Shown: piece after piece, positions 19,847 through 30,206 of the stretch
How positions within the stretch are numbered: position 1 is the first letter of the stretch
How the letters are laid out: each line of letters starts with the position of its first letter
From: Rhizobium sp. ACO-34A
GTDB lineage: Bacteria > Pseudomonadota > Alphaproteobacteria > Rhizobiales > Rhizobiaceae
Assembly: GCA_002600635.1 (NCBI GenBank)
Contig: CP021371.1
Location: 2,793,001 to 2,857,000, forward strand
Length of the DNA: 64,000 nt
Direction: 5' to 3'
Program-made: the position numbers and the translations under genes
The notes under the pieces: generated by a model
Database searches by the model: none
What the model was told of the DNA's origin: nothing
Seen by the model: the letters and a program-made list of their open reading frames with translations, nothing else

Positions 19847-20719
19847 TTATGAACTCCCGAGAAGGAGCTTCTTGCCGGCGCGGGATATCCACGAACCCGA
19901 GTTTTCACGCGGCTCCAGACCGTTGCTCTGCAAGAGCTTGTAGGAATCGGCGTACCACTGGCTGTCCGGATAGTTGTGGCCGAGAATAGCCGCAGCGGTC
20001 TGCGCTTCCTGCACGACACCCATTGCATAATAAGCTTCGACGAGGCGCGCCAGCGCTTCCTCGATCTGGTTCGTGTTGGGATACTTCTCGACGACCGTGC
20101 GGAAACGGGAGATCGAGGCAAGATATTCCTTGCGCTCAAGATAGTAGCGGCCGACCTGCATCTCCTTGCCGGCGAGCTGGTCGCGCGCAAAGCGGAGCTT
20201 GGCCTGGGCATCGTCGACATATTCCGAATTGGGATACTGATCGACGACCTTCTGCATGGCCTCGATGGTCTTGAACGAATTCTTCTGGTCCTGCGTAACG
20301 TTGGAAATCTGCTTCCAATAGGAAAGACCGACGAGATACTGCGCGTACGCAGCATCGTCGGACTTCGGATAGAGGTTCAGATAGCGGGTACCGCTGGTGA
20401 TCGCATCGGGATAGCGGCCCAGACGGTATTTCACGAAGGTGCCCATCACCAGCGACTTGCGCGCCGGCTCGGAGAACGGATGCTGCGCATCTACGGCGTC
20501 GAACTTGCGCGACGCTTCGGCCATGTTGCCTGCCTTCATGTTGGCAAGGCCCTGGTTGTAGAGGGTTTCCGGCGGATCCGTGTCGACGCCGAGCTTGGTG
20601 ATATCGATATCGGGATCGGACTGGCAGGCAGCGAGCATCGCGCCGGATACCGTCATCATCACAAAAACGCTGGCAATACGTGCGGCTTTCTTCACAACGA
20701 CCGACCTTACTTGATTCAT
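19847..20719 (-). CDS. bamD: Outer membrane assembly lipoprotein BamD (ComL)
   Basis: The 290-residue precursor has a lipoprotein signal peptide ending in 'MLAAC' (lipidated C32), then a helical region of TPR-like repeats, each with the pattern of small and aromatic residues ('[20 protein letters not shown]'). BamD is the essential lipoprotein of the BAM complex that folds outer membrane beta-barrels; it faces the periplasm. The start at 20719 is set by the signal peptide; upstream codons in frame are not conserved-looking. The gene sits between lpxC and recN on the same strand, an order typical of this group. Confidence 0.95.
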   Translation of the reverse strand: MNQVRSVVVKKAARIASVFVMMTVSGAMLAACQSDPDIDITKLGVDTDPPETLYNQGLANMKAGNMAEASRKFDAVDAQHPFSEPARKSLVMGTFVKYRLGRYPDAITSGTRYLNLYPKSDDAAYAQYLVGLSYWKQISNVTQDQKNSFKTIEAMQKVVDQYPNSEYVDDAQAKLRFARDQLAGKEMQVGRYYLERKEYLASISRFRTVVEKYPNTNQIEEALARLVEAYYAMGVVQEAQTAAAILGHNYPDSQWYADSYKLLQSNGLEPRENSGSWISRAGKKLLLGSS

Positions 20720-20970
20720 TCGACAGATCCCGATTGCAGCGCCGTTTGAAAAGCCGTCGCTTTCAAATGGCGTTTCTAGCCACAAAAGCGGCATGAGAGC
20801 AACGCAATGATATCGATTTAACGCATTTTTGTGGCGATCCGTCAGGAAAACCCGGAATTGGTCCGTAACCCCCTGCCTGTTTAATTGGCAACCGCCAGTT
20901 ACGACTTGTCCCGCTCCAGGGAAGAAGCGAGACAATGGAGGTAAGCACTATGAAAAATCGAGGGAAAAGC

Positions 20971-20993
20971 GCCTGTCAGGCCAGCCCTCAGGC
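20971..20993 (-). terminator. Possible terminator of lpxC
   Basis: On the minus strand GCCTG pairs with CAGGC across a 13-base loop that includes the lpxC stop region, followed by GCTTTTCCC and, further on, ATTTTTC. The stem is only five base pairs. Confidence 0.35.
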
Positions 20994-21941
20994 AGACCAG
21001 GGAGCGAATTCCGGAACATTGACCGCGACGAATTCACGCGCCCGTGCCTGCTGGCTGCGGGCCGGAGCCTCGACAACTTCATAGGCGTCACGATTCTGGA
21101 GAAGAGCCTTCAGCGCATTGGCGTTCAGCTTGTGACCGCCACGATAGGAACGATAGCAACCGATGAACTGGGCACCTGCAAGCGCGAGATCGCCAACGGC
21201 ATCCAGCGTCTTATGACGAACGAATTCATCCGTGTAACGAAGGCCTTCGACATTGATGACGGTGTTGTCGTCGGAGATAACCACCGAGTTTTCCAGCGAC
21301 GAACCCAGAGCGAAGCCAGCAGCCCAGAGACGCTCGACATCGCGCATGAAACCGAAGGTACGGGCGCGCGACAGTTCGGTCTTGAATGTGGCGGCCGTCA
21401 GGTCGCCCTGCCAGCTCTGCCGACCGATCAGCGGCGATTCGAAGTCGATTTCGACCTCGAATCGAGTGCCGTCATAAGGGCGGAACTCCGCCCAGGAAGC
21501 ACCGGCTTCGATACGGACCGGCTTGGTGACCCGGATATAACGACGCTTGACGCCGAGATTGGTGATGCCGACCTGCTCGATCGCCTCGATGAAGACTTCG
21601 GAACTGCCGTCCATGATCGGCATTTCAGCGCCGTCGACCTCGATCAGGAGATTATCGAGACCGAGCGCATAAATGGCCGCCATGACATGTTCGATGGTGG
21701 CGATGGAACGGGTCGGCGACGTGCCGAGCACCGTGCAGAGATCGGTATTGCCGACCTGCGAGGAAACGGCCTTGTATTCGACCTGCGTACCGTCGTCGAA
21801 AGACCGTACGAAGACGATGCCGGTGCCGGCTTCTGCGGGCTGAAGATTGATCGTCACAGATCGCCCGGAATGCACACCGATGCCGGTCAGGCTGAGCGGT
21901 GCTGCGATGGTCGTCTGAAATCCGAGCAATGCGATTGCCAT
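20988..21941 (-). CDS. lpxC: UDP-3-O-acyl-N-acetylglucosamine deacetylase LpxC
   Basis: The 317-residue product shows the two LpxC domains. The zinc ligands are visible as H85 in 'EHVMAA', H243 and D247 in 'HKTLDAVGD', with the general acid H270 in 'GGHKLNANALK'. LpxC removes the acetyl group in the first committed step of lipid A synthesis in the cytoplasm. The start at 21941 is chosen because AGAGGCAG lies at good distance upstream; the ATG 30 bases earlier lacks this. It is downstream of ftsZ across a 268-base gap with its own terminator, so it probably has its own promoter. Confidence 0.97.
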   Translation of the reverse strand: MAIALLGFQTTIAAPLSLTGIGVHSGRSVTINLQPAEAGTGIVFVRSFDDGTQVEYKAVSSQVGNTDLCTVLGTSPTRSIATIEHVMAAIYALGLDNLLIEVDGAEMPIMDGSSEVFIEAIEQVGITNLGVKRRYIRVTKPVRIEAGASWAEFRPYDGTRFEVEIDFESPLIGRQSWQGDLTAATFKTELSRARTFGFMRDVERLWAAGFALGSSLENSVVISDDNTVINVEGLRYTDEFVRHKTLDAVGDLALAGAQFIGCYRSYRGGHKLNANALKALLQNRDAYEVVEAPARSQQARAREFVAVNVPEFAPWSA

Positions 21942-22160
21942 GAATACTGCCTCTGTCATCCAGCCGGTCACACCATTGTCGGGATCCGGCCTGTCATTCT
22001 CCGGGCAAACGGCCTCGCGGCGCTCCCTGCCCTTGTCTCGATCCTTTCATACGGCGGCCCCACTCACATTCCAAATCACTGTTCGTTTCCGATTGTTACG
22101 ATCCAACGACGTTGAAAACAAAAGACAATTTAGAAACGCCTGCATTAGTCCAGAACGAAG

Positions 22161-22186
22161 AAAGCCCGAACTTTCGCCCGGGCTTC
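22161..22186 (-). terminator. Rho-independent terminator of ftsZ
   Basis: On the minus strand AAGCCCG (22185-22179) pairs with CGGGCTT (22168-22162) around a 10-base loop, followed by TCTTCGTT. It lies about 25 bases after the ftsZ stop codon and separates ftsZ from lpxC. Confidence 0.75.
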
Positions 22187-22209
22187 CAAAACACTCTGTA
22201 AGGCTCGCC

Positions 22210-23961
22210 TTAATTCGACTGGCGACGAAGGAAGGCCGGGATTTCCAGCTCGTCGTCACCGCCATGGGCAGAGCGAGCGGCCGGCATCTGACGGCCCTGG
22301 TCATCCAGCTGTCCGCGACGTGGAGCATAGAGGCTGGCCTCCGCCGAAAGCGGGCGACGCTGGGCTGCAGGTGCCGCCGGAGCGTGTACCGGAGCTTCGG
22401 CAGCAGCCTGTTCGCCTTCCTGATGACCAACCAGCGAATTGGTGATTCGCTTCAGCAGGCCCATCGGGCCACGCTCGTCGTGGGCTGCGGGAGCCGCACG
22501 CTGATCCATCTCTGCCCGGACGACCGGCGAGAAGTCTTCAACCTTCGGCATGCGAACCTGCTCGACCGTCTGGCGTGCGGCCGGAGCGACCGGCTCGTGA
22601 CGAACCGGAGCCGAAGCCATCGGCTGCTGAACCGGTGCAGCCATCGGAGCAGCCGGACGGCTCATGACCGGAGCGGGCATCGGTTCCGCCATGCGCGGAG
22701 CCGGAGCCGGTTCAGCGACCGGGGTTGAGAACAGGCGGCTTGCCGGACGGAATTCCGGTTCAGCGACCTGCTGCTGTACCGGGGCGGCTACAGCCTGGCG
22801 GGCAACTGCGATTTCGAGTTCACGTTCCATTTCGGCTTCAGCCGAGCGGATGGTTTCGGCGACCGGATCGACAACGGTCTTGGGTGCCTGCGCCATTGCA
22901 GGCTGATATGCGGCCGGAGCCGAAGCAACGGCCGCGGAAGGACGCATAACGGGCTTTGCGAGCGGAGCAGCTTCAAAACCCTTGGAGGCGAGAGCCGCAC
23001 GGTCGATGCCGGTGGCAACGACGGACACGCGGATGATGCCTTCAAGCGATTCGTCGAAGGTGGCGCCGAGGATGATGTTGGCGTCCGGATCGACTTCTTC
23101 GCGGATACGGGTCGCAGCTTCGTCGACTTCGAACAGCGTCAGGTCGCGACCACCGGTGATGGAGATCAGGAGGCCCTGAGCGCCCTTCATCGAGGTTTCG
23201 TCCAGCAGCGGGTTGGCAATAGCAGCTTCTGCAGCCTGCATTGCACGGCCCTGGCCGGAAGCCTCGCCGGTACCCATCATTGCACGGCCCATTTCGCGCA
23301 TGACCGAACGGACGTCGGCGAAGTCGAGGTTGATGAGACCTTCCTTCACCATCAGGTCGGTGATGCAGGCAACGCCGGAGTAGAGCACCTGGTCGGCCAT
23401 CGCGAATGCGTCGGCGAAGGTGGTCTTGTCGTTGGCGATGCGGAAGAGGTTCTGGTTCGGAATGACGATCAGCGTGTCGACCGACTTCTGAAGCTCTTCG
23501 ATGCCGGATTCGGCGAGACGCATGCGGCGGCCGCCTTCGAAGTGGAACGGCTTGGTGACCACGCCGACCGTCAGGATGCCCTTGTTGCGGGCGGCCTGTG
23601 CGACGACCGGAGCTGCGCCGGTGCCCGTGCCGCCGCCCATGCCGGCGGTGACGAAGCACATGTGCGTGCCGTTCAGGTGATCGATGATCTCATCGATGCA
23701 CTCTTCGGCAGCAGCACGACCGACTTCCGGCTGGGAGCCGGCGCCGAGGCCTTCCGTGACGTTGACGCCGAGCTGGATGATGCGCTCGGCCTTCGTCATG
23801 GTCAGCGCCTGGGCATCCGTGTTGGCGACGACGAAATCGACGCCCTGGAGACCGGCGGTGATCATGTTGTTGACGGCGTTGCCGCCGCCACCCCCGACGC
23901 CGAATACGGTGATACGGGGCTTCAGCTCCGTAATGTCTGGCTTCTGCAGCTTGATGGTCAT
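22210..23961 (-). CDS. ftsZ: Cell division GTPase FtsZ
   Basis: The 583-residue protein has the tubulin-fold core with '[10 protein letters not shown]' at 21-30 and the signature '[10 protein letters not shown]' at 109-118. A long linker rich in Pro, Ala, Gln and Met (about 325-560) follows, and then the C-terminal peptide '[11 protein letters not shown]', which binds FtsA and other partners. FtsZ polymerises at midcell to form the division ring. The linker is about 200 residues longer than in E. coli, as is usual for the full-length FtsZ of this group. The start at 23961 follows AAGGA. It is the last gene of the ddl-ftsQ-ftsA-ftsZ run, 101 bases after ftsA. Confidence 0.97.
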   Translation of the reverse strand: MTIKLQKPDITELKPRITVFGVGGGGGNAVNNMITAGLQGVDFVVANTDAQALTMTKAERIIQLGVNVTEGLGAGSQPEVGRAAAEECIDEIIDHLNGTHMCFVTAGMGGGTGTGAAPVVAQAARNKGILTVGVVTKPFHFEGGRRMRLAESGIEELQKSVDTLIVIPNQNLFRIANDKTTFADAFAMADQVLYSGVACITDLMVKEGLINLDFADVRSVMREMGRAMMGTGEASGQGRAMQAAEAAIANPLLDETSMKGAQGLLISITGGRDLTLFEVDEAATRIREEVDPDANIILGATFDESLEGIIRVSVVATGIDRAALASKGFEAAPLAKPVMRPSAAVASAPAAYQPAMAQAPKTVVDPVAETIRSAEAEMERELEIAVARQAVAAPVQQQVAEPEFRPASRLFSTPVAEPAPAPRMAEPMPAPVMSRPAAPMAAPVQQPMASAPVRHEPVAPAARQTVEQVRMPKVEDFSPVVRAEMDQRAAPAAHDERGPMGLLKRITNSLVGHQEGEQAAAEAPVHAPAAPAAQRRPLSAEASLYAPRRGQLDDQGRQMPAARSAHGGDDELEIPAFLRRQSN

Positions 23962-24062
23962 GGTAGCAGTTCCTTCTCTTTCCGGCCGCATCGCCACGCC
24001 GGCCATGTCATTTCAACTCTTTCGCCCGTCGCCCCGCCCCTGCGGAAGCCGACGGACTGAAC

Positions 24063-25394
24063 TCAAAAACTTTCCTTCAGCCATTGGCCCATACGGGCGA
24101 TACGGCTATTGCCGTTACCGAACGGCGAGAACAGTCCTGCCTGCCCGGCATGGGTTTCCTGGTCAGCAACTTGCGGATAAATCATCAATCCGACAGCGGT
24201 CGAAAAAGCGGGACCCTTGGCCGCGGCCGGGAGGCCGGCGACACCCATCGGGCGCCCGATTCGCACATTGCGGGCAAGGATACGGCGCGCAGCTTCGGGA
24301 AGACCCGTCAACTGGCTTGCGCCACCTGTCAAAACGACTCGCTTGCCTACAACCGGCGAGAACCCCGACTTCTGAATCCGATCGCGAAGGAGTTCAAGTG
24401 TCTCTTCGATGCGAGCGAGAATAATCCGCGTCAGCAGAGCCTTCGGCACCTGTGTCGGCTGATCGCGGTCATCCTCACCGATCGGCGGGATGGAGATCAC
24501 GTCACGGTCGTCAGCGCCGTTTGCAAGCGCAGAACCGTGCACCACCTTGAGACGCTCTGCATCCTCGATCCGGGTCGACAGGCCGCGCGCGACATCGGTC
24601 GTCACATGATGGCCGCCAAGCGCGATCGCATCGGTGTGGATCAGCTTGCCTTCAGCGAAGACCGAGATCGTCGTCATGCCGCCGCCCATGTCGATGGCGG
24701 CGCAGCCGAGCTCGACTTCATCGTCGACCAGCGCAGCAAGACCGCTCGCATAGGGCGTCGCAACAACACCCTCGACACTCAGGTGAGCGCGATTGATGCA
24801 AAGCTCGAGATTGCGCAGTGCGGCGCGTTCGGCCGTCACCACATGCATTTCCGCACCGAGGATATCGCCATACATGCCGAGCGGATCACGGATACCGCGC
24901 TCGCCATCGAGCGAAAAACCAGTCGGCAGAGAGTGAAGAACGGCGCGGTCCGAGCCCTGCGACTGCTGACCTGCCGCCACGAGGATCTTGCGCAGATCAC
25001 CCGATTCGACTTCCTGGCCACCGAGATCGATGGTGGCGGTGTAGACGTCCGAGCCGATGCGGCCGGCGGAAACATTGACGATCAGGCTATCGACCGTGAG
25101 ACCGGCCATCCGCTCGGCGGCGTCCACCGCGAGGCGGACAACGTTTTCGACCGCATCCAGATCGGCGATCACGCCGGACTTCACGCCGCGCGAACGCTGG
25201 TGACCGATGCCGATGATCTCGACGTTATGAGTACGGCCCGGCAGCACGGAACTTTCCTTGCGCGGGGTCAGCCGGCCGATCATGCAGACGACCTTGCTGG
25301 AACCGATATCCAGCACCGAGACAACGTGGCTGCGCTTGGACGAAAGCGGCTTGATGCGCGGGAGACCAAAATGGGAGCTTCCGAACAGGCTCAT
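24063..25394 (-). CDS. ftsA: Cell division protein FtsA
   Basis: The 443-residue product belongs to the actin/ASKHA family: 'VLDIGSSKVVCMIG' phosphate-binding loop near residue 25, the SHS2 insertion region, 'AAIDMGGGMTTISVF' near 235, 'VVLTGGASQL' near 360, and a C-terminal amphipathic helix 'RIARMGQWLKESF' that tethers the protein to the membrane. FtsA anchors FtsZ polymers and recruits late divisome proteins. Its ATG overlaps the ftsQ stop codon as ATGA (25391-25394), so translation of the two is likely coupled. Confidence 0.96.
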   Translation of the reverse strand: MSLFGSSHFGLPRIKPLSSKRSHVVSVLDIGSSKVVCMIGRLTPRKESSVLPGRTHNVEIIGIGHQRSRGVKSGVIADLDAVENVVRLAVDAAERMAGLTVDSLIVNVSAGRIGSDVYTATIDLGGQEVESGDLRKILVAAGQQSQGSDRAVLHSLPTGFSLDGERGIRDPLGMYGDILGAEMHVVTAERAALRNLELCINRAHLSVEGVVATPYASGLAALVDDEVELGCAAIDMGGGMTTISVFAEGKLIHTDAIALGGHHVTTDVARGLSTRIEDAERLKVVHGSALANGADDRDVISIPPIGEDDRDQPTQVPKALLTRIILARIEETLELLRDRIQKSGFSPVVGKRVVLTGGASQLTGLPEAARRILARNVRIGRPMGVAGLPAAAKGPAFSTAVGLMIYPQVADQETHAGQAGLFSPFGNGNSRIARMGQWLKESF

Positions 25395-26323
25395 ATGCTC
25401 TGCCCCGCCTTCTTGAGTGCTTTACGACGTCCTTCGACAGCCGCCATGCGACGTTCCTGCGCCTCCGGCGTCAGCTGGATTGCGGTTCGATCGGCCAGGC
25501 GAAGATCCACACCCGCGATATCGCGGGAAAGAAGCTGCTGATCCCCATCGAGACGCGAGAGCCGGTCAAGCGCGTCACCGATATTGTCTTCCGGAAGCTT
25601 GACGACCACACCGTTATCCAGATGGATATCCCAGCGACGACCGGCAACCCGGACATAGGCCTTAACCCGCGAAGCAATTTCCGGAAATTTCGCGAACTCC
25701 GCTTCGACATCCGCAGCCGCGGTCTCCGCATCACGACCGACGAAGAGCGGCAGGCTCGCAAACTTGTTGTCCCGCAACGGAGCAATGACGCTGCCGGACT
25801 TCTCGATCAGCGAGAGTTCCGTGCCATGCTGCCAGATCCCGTAAGCCTTGCGCTCGCGCAGCACCACTTCGACGGTCGCCGGATAGATCTTGCGAACCTC
25901 AGCCGATTCGACCCATGGAAGATCGCTCAGCGACTGACGCGCAGCCGCGATATCGAGACCGAGAAGGCTGGTCGAACCATCCAGCCCCAAAAGCTGGAGA
26001 ATATCGATTTCCGAAGTCTGCTCGTTACCGGTGACCTTGACGTCCTCAACAGCGAAGCCGGCAAACGAGGTCAGCGTATGACTGACCGCCGGACCATGGC
26101 CGCCGATGACAATCCCATAGACAGCGATCGCGGAATAGAACCCGACGAGCGAAACCTTGCCCGCATGGGCCGGAATCGCAATGCGCCCCGAGCAGAGACT
26201 GACGATAAAGCGCACGACGCGGCGCAGCGGACGCGGCAGGACCACACCCTCTGCGGAAGCCGCAGAGGCAGGGGCGCCATACGCCGCAAATCCCTCTGAT
26301 TTATCGCCCCTCACCGCAAACAA
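25391..26323 (-). CDS. ftsQ: Cell division protein FtsQ
   Basis: The product (about 310 residues) has a short cytoplasmic N-terminus, one membrane segment near residue 60-80 ('[16 protein letters not shown]'), the POTRA domain beginning '[14 protein letters not shown]' and the beta domain. FtsQ links early and late divisome proteins in the periplasm. The start is not an ATG: a TTG at 26323 with GGAGG seven bases upstream gives 'MFAVRGDK', the form usual for rhizobial FtsQ; TTG at 26344 and GTG at 26314 (which overlaps the ddl stop as GTGA) are alternatives. Either way it overlaps the end of ddl. Confidence 0.93.
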   Translation of the reverse strand: MFAVRGDKSEGFAAYGAPASAASAEGVVLPRPLRRVVRFIVSLCSGRIAIPAHAGKVSLVGFYSAIAVYGIVIGGHGPAVSHTLTSFAGFAVEDVKVTGNEQTSEIDILQLLGLDGSTSLLGLDIAAARQSLSDLPWVESAEVRKIYPATVEVVLRERKAYGIWQHGTELSLIEKSGSVIAPLRDNKFASLPLFVGRDAETAAADVEAEFAKFPEIASRVKAYVRVAGRRWDIHLDNGVVVKLPEDNIGDALDRLSRLDGDQQLLSRDIAGVDLRLADRTAIQLTPEAQERRMAAVEGRRKALKKAGQSI

Positions 26324-27237
26324 GACGCGTCCTCCACCATCCAACTGACAAATTCACCAAAGCCCATGCCCATATGGGCAGCCATTTCGGGCACCAGCGA
26401 GGTTGGCGTCATTCCGGGCTGGGTATTGATCTCCAGCCAGATGAGCTCACCATCTTCGGACAAACGATCATCGAAACGAAAATCCGAACGACTGACCCCT
26501 CGGCACCCGATTGCTTGATGCGCCTTAACTGCCAATGATTGTATTTTTTGGTAAATTTTCGGTGAAATTTCTGCAGGAAGTACGTGCCGCGAACCGCCAG
26601 CGACATATTTTGAATCATAGTCGTAGAAGCTGTGGCCCTGCGGCACGATCTCGGTAACACCGAGCGCCTTGCCGCCCATGACGCCACACGTAAGCTCGCG
26701 CCCCGCAACGTAATGCTCGACCATGACCCGATCACCATAACGCCATTCGCTCGACAGGAGCGACTGCGGCGGATGAGCCATATCCTCGCGAACGATGACG
26801 ACACCGAAGCTGGAACCTTCACGAACAGGCTTCACTACATAAGGCGGAGCAATAGGGTGTTCCGTCCCGATATCGAAGCGCATCATCACCTTCGCCTCGG
26901 CAACCGGGATCCCGGCATTGGCCGCAACGATCTTGGCCTGCGCCTTATCCATGGCCAGCGCAGACGCCAGCACACCCGAATGCGTGTAGGGAATCTGCAG
27001 GTATTCAAGGACGCCCTGAATGGTGCCGTCTTCACCGAAGGGTCCATGCAGCGCATTGAAGGCGACGTCAGGACGAAGATCGGCGAGCACCTGCCCGATA
27101 TCACGGTCGACATCGACGCGCGTCACGCGATAACCGACAGATTCGAGAGCCTCCGCACAGGCAGCCCCGGAAGAAAGGCTAACCGGCCGCTCCGAAGAGA
27201 GACCACCCATCAGGACGGCTACATGCTTGCCACTCAT
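26311..27237 (-). CDS. ddl: D-alanine--D-alanine ligase
   Basis: The 308-residue product is an ATP-grasp ligase of the DdlB type: '[14 protein letters not shown]' at the start, '[15 protein letters not shown]' near 85, '[12 protein letters not shown]' for ATP binding and '[16 protein letters not shown]' with metal ligands near 270-285. It makes the D-Ala-D-Ala dipeptide for peptidoglycan precursors in the cytoplasm. The ATG at 27237 follows GGGGGCG; a TTG one codon earlier is unlikely. It is the first gene of ddl-ftsQ-ftsA-ftsZ and is preceded by a region with several TTAA half-sites. Confidence 0.96.
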   Translation of the reverse strand: MSGKHVAVLMGGLSSERPVSLSSGAACAEALESVGYRVTRVDVDRDIGQVLADLRPDVAFNALHGPFGEDGTIQGVLEYLQIPYTHSGVLASALAMDKAQAKIVAANAGIPVAEAKVMMRFDIGTEHPIAPPYVVKPVREGSSFGVVIVREDMAHPPQSLLSSEWRYGDRVMVEHYVAGRELTCGVMGGKALGVTEIVPQGHSFYDYDSKYVAGGSRHVLPAEISPKIYQKIQSLAVKAHQAIGCRGVSRSDFRFDDRLSEDGELIWLEINTQPGMTPTSLVPEMAAHMGMGFGEFVSWMVEDASCLR

Positions 27238-27665
27238 CAACGCCCCCGCAGGAAAAAATGAAACAGACTGATCAACTTGGAGCCGAAAGCGGACTCAGTT
27301 GATGACCGCCTCGACCGTTGTCTTAGTAAAACGACATTAAGGTTAATGAAGTGTTTACTTTCGTTAACCGACCGGTCCCGAGCGGCCTCATTTTAACGAT
27401 TTCCGCCAACGGCTTTCCGCCTGCCACAAAGATTTCCCGCGAGCGGCACGTGCAGCTCCCCGGGAAAGCCAAATGCGGCAACCGAATCGGTAACCCGCCG
27501 TTTCACAACGAAAATCGGCCTCAAATGGCAACTTTATGGCCGTGCCGGATGCAGCGACATTCCATTTCTTGCGAACTTGACGCTTTACAAGAAGGAAAAT
27601 TGATTTAATGAGCATGCAACCTGTCTATAGGTTTTGTTAAGAAACTCCCGAACTGGAAACTGTAA
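27238..27665. promoter_or_regulatory. Divergent promoter region with a cluster of CtrA-like TTAA half-sites
   Basis: This 428-base stretch between ddl (minus) and the MFS gene (plus) has no gene that I can support. Four TTAA tetramers fall within 60 bases (27337-27340, 27343-27346, 27364-27367, 27393-27396); on the minus strand one reads ATTAACCTTAAT and one GTTAACG, close to the alphaproteobacterial CtrA motif TTAACCAT. An inverted repeat ATCAACT/AGTTGAT also lies near 27272-27302. The promoters of both flanking genes should be here. CtrA binding is an inference. Confidence 0.45.
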
Positions 27666-28973
27666 ATGTCAGACGCGATATCTCCCGTATCGCCGACTGC
27701 GACCACGTCTTCCGGCAACGCCGCATTGAATTCCCCCGCGCGCGTGCTGATGGCCAGTCTGGTCGGCACGACAATCGAATTCTTCGATTTTTATGTCTAC
27801 GCAACGGCGGCCGTTCTGGTCTTCCCGACGCTGTTCTTCCCGAACAACGATCCGACCACCGCGCTGCTCGCCTCCTTCGCCACCTTCTCCATCGCCTTCT
27901 TTGCCCGTCCTCTCGGCGCCGTGGTCTTCGGCCACTTCGGTGACCGCATCGGCCGCAAGACCACGCTGGTCGCGGCTCTGCTGACGATGGGTATCTCGAC
28001 CGTGGTCATCGGCCTGCTGCCGAGCTACGAGCAGATCGGCGTCATCGCGCCGCTGCTGCTGGCGCTTTGCCGCTTCGGCCAGGGCTTCGGTCTCGGCGGA
28101 GAATGGGGCGGCGCCGTGCTGCTCGCCACCGAAAACGCTCCGGAAGGCAAGCGCAACTGGTACGCCATGTTCCCACAGCTCGGCGCTCCAGTCGGCCTGT
28201 TCCTGTCCTCCGGCACATTCTGGCTGCTGCTGCACTTCATCTCCAAGGATGCCCTGCTCGCCTGGGGCTGGCGCGTTCCCTTCCTGGCCTCCACCCTGCT
28301 CATCGCTCTGGGTCTCTGGGTCCGTTTCTCGATCAGCGAAACGCCGGCATTCCAGAAGGCGATCGACACGCAGGAGCGCGTCGCCGTTCCGGCCGCGGAG
28401 GTGTTCACCAAGTACAAGCGCAGCCTGTTTCTCGGCACGTTCGTCGCTCTGGTCACCTTCGTTCTGTTCTACATCGGTACGGCCTGGCTGCTGTCCTACA
28501 ACGTCAAGGTCTTGCAGATCCCGTTCCTCGACGCTCTGGAAATCCAGATCCTCGGCTCCGTGGTCTTCGGTATCTTTATCCCGCTCACCGGCAAGATCGG
28601 TGACAAGATCGGCCGCCGTCTGTCGCTGATCCTCATCACCGTCCTGATCGGTCTCTTCTCCTTCCTGCTGCCTTCGTTGCTGCAGGGTGGCGAAGGCGGC
28701 GTGGCCCTCTTCGCCGTGATCGCCATGGCACTGATGGGTATGACCTACGCCCTGATCGGCGCGGCGCTGGCCGCTCCGTTCCCGACGAACGTCCGCTACA
28801 CCGGCGCATCGCTGACCTTCAACTTCGCCGGCATCGTAGGCGCCTCGCTTGCGCCCTACATCGCCACCTGGCTGCAGGTCAATTACGGCATGACCGCCGT
28901 TGGCTTCTATCTCGGCCTCTCTGCCGTGATTACGCTGGTCTGCATCCTGCTGTCGGGCCGCGAAGAAGTCTGA
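27666..28973 (+). CDS. MFS transporter of the metabolite:H+ symporter (MHS) type
   Basis: The 435-residue protein has 12 predicted membrane segments and the sugar-porter-like loop 'GDRIGRKTTL' between segments 2 and 3, with 'FGLGGEWGGAVLLATE' in segment 5, both characteristic of the MHS group (proline/betaine, citrate, alpha-ketoglutarate, shikimate porters). It should import an organic acid or osmolyte with protons across the inner membrane; the substrate is not readable. It is on the plus strand between murB and ddl, so it splits the division cluster. A strong bidirectional terminator follows. Confidence 0.92.
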   Translation: MSDAISPVSPTATTSSGNAALNSPARVLMASLVGTTIEFFDFYVYATAAVLVFPTLFFPNNDPTTALLASFATFSIAFFARPLGAVVFGHFGDRIGRKTTLVAALLTMGISTVVIGLLPSYEQIGVIAPLLLALCRFGQGFGLGGEWGGAVLLATENAPEGKRNWYAMFPQLGAPVGLFLSSGTFWLLLHFISKDALLAWGWRVPFLASTLLIALGLWVRFSISETPAFQKAIDTQERVAVPAAEVFTKYKRSLFLGTFVALVTFVLFYIGTAWLLSYNVKVLQIPFLDALEIQILGSVVFGIFIPLTGKIGDKIGRRLSLILITVLIGLFSFLLPSLLQGGEGGVALFAVIAMALMGMTYALIGAALAAPFPTNVRYTGASLTFNFAGIVGASLAPYIATWLQVNYGMTAVGFYLGLSAVITLVCILLSGREEV

Positions 28974-28992
28974 CGGACTGAATCAGAAACGT

Positions 28993-29031
28993 AAAAAGGG
29001 CCGCGAAGCATATGCTTTCGCGGCCCTTTTT
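28993..29031. terminator. Strong bidirectional rho-independent terminator
   Basis: AAAAAGGGCCGCGAA and TTCGCGGCCCTTTTT form a stem of about 15 base pairs around GCATATGC-like centre, with T runs on both strands. It ends the MFS transcript 20 bases after its stop codon and could also stop transcription from the other side. Confidence 0.92.
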
Positions 29032-29111
29032 CTTGTTCACCATCCGAAACATCCCGCCTTTTCGCATGACTCTCTCCCAGCTAAGATCGCCTTGAACGAT
29101 GAGGGTTCCCG

Positions 29112-30206
29112 ATGATTTCAAGACGAGCAATGCTGAACGGGCTGATGGCGCTCGGCTCCATGCAGACCTTTCTGCCAACAGCCCGCGCCGCATCCTCCAC
29201 GACGGACGTTACCTTCCTCGTCACCAACGACGTGCACGCCTGCCACCTCTGGAAGGGACTGAGCCCCGGCTGCGAGGAGCAAGGCAAGACCGACAAGAAC
29301 CTTCGGCGCCAGATCCGCGCACTGAACAACGTGCATCACCTTCAATGGCCGAGCGAGATCGACGGCAAGCCCACTTCCCTTGCAGGCTCGGGAACCCGGA
29401 TCGAGGTCCCTCGCGGCCTTATCGTCTGCGGCGATATCACCGATGATGGCGGCGGGCAGACCGCCCTGCCCCGTGAAGGCGACCAGATCCGTCAATTCTC
29501 CAGACGATACCGGCAGGGCTCCGGCCCGAATCGCGTGCACTATCCGGTCTATGTGGGTCTCGGCAATCACGACCTCGACCAGGATGGCAAACCGCCGGAG
29601 ATCGACTGGTACCGGGACGAACTGCGCGACTACGTCCGCCTGAACCACAAGCCGAGCGCCTTCCTCAAGCCGACGCTCCCGGCCGACAACTACGATGAAG
29701 CATCCGACAGCTATTCATGGAACTGGGACCGGCTGCACCTCGTCCAGATGCAGCGCTTCGCCGGCGACACCAGCAAGGGTGCGGCCAGCGGCCTGTCATG
29801 GCTGAAGCAGGACCTTGCCAACTTCGCAGCCGATGGCCGGCCGGTGGTATTCTTCCAGCATTATGGCTGGGACTCGTTTTCTCTCGAAAAATGGGACCCG
29901 GAGAAGAAGACATTCAACGACGAAGGAAGCGGCGCGCCTCATTGGTGGTCCGATGCCGAGCGACAGGCCTTCCTCGACACGATCGAGGGATACAACGTGG
30001 CGGCCGTCTTCCACGGTCATGAGCACGATACGCCTATGATCTATCGCAGCGCCGGGCTCGATATCGTCAAGCCGACGGCAGCCTACAAGGGGGGCTTCGG
30101 CATTGTCAGGATCACCGACCGCTTCATGGACGTCGTACTGGCGGAAACCGCAGACGAAAAAGGCGGCGTCACTTTCGTCGCCGCCTCCAGCAAGGTTCTG
30201 GGCTGA
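29112..30206 (+). CDS. Exported calcineurin-like metallophosphoesterase
   Basis: The 364-residue precursor begins with a twin-arginine signal ('SRRAMLNGLMALG') and an Ala-x-Ala cleavage site near residue 26. All metallophosphoesterase motifs are present: D40-x-H42, 'CGDITDDGG', 'GLGNHDLD', 'FFQHYGWD' and 'FHGHEHDT'. They bind two metal ions and hydrolyse phosphomonoesters or diesters; the Tat signal implies folding with metals before export to the periplasm. The start follows GAGGG. It is separated from the MFS gene by a terminator and converges with murB, leaving 16 bases. The substrate is unknown. Confidence 0.9.
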   Translation: MISRRAMLNGLMALGSMQTFLPTARAASSTTDVTFLVTNDVHACHLWKGLSPGCEEQGKTDKNLRRQIRALNNVHHLQWPSEIDGKPTSLAGSGTRIEVPRGLIVCGDITDDGGGQTALPREGDQIRQFSRRYRQGSGPNRVHYPVYVGLGNHDLDQDGKPPEIDWYRDELRDYVRLNHKPSAFLKPTLPADNYDEASDSYSWNWDRLHLVQMQRFAGDTSKGAASGLSWLKQDLANFAADGRPVVFFQHYGWDSFSLEKWDPEKKTFNDEGSGAPHWWSDAERQAFLDTIEGYNVAAVFHGHEHDTPMIYRSAGLDIVKPTAAYKGGFGIVRITDRFMDVVLAETADEKGGVTFVAASSKVLG

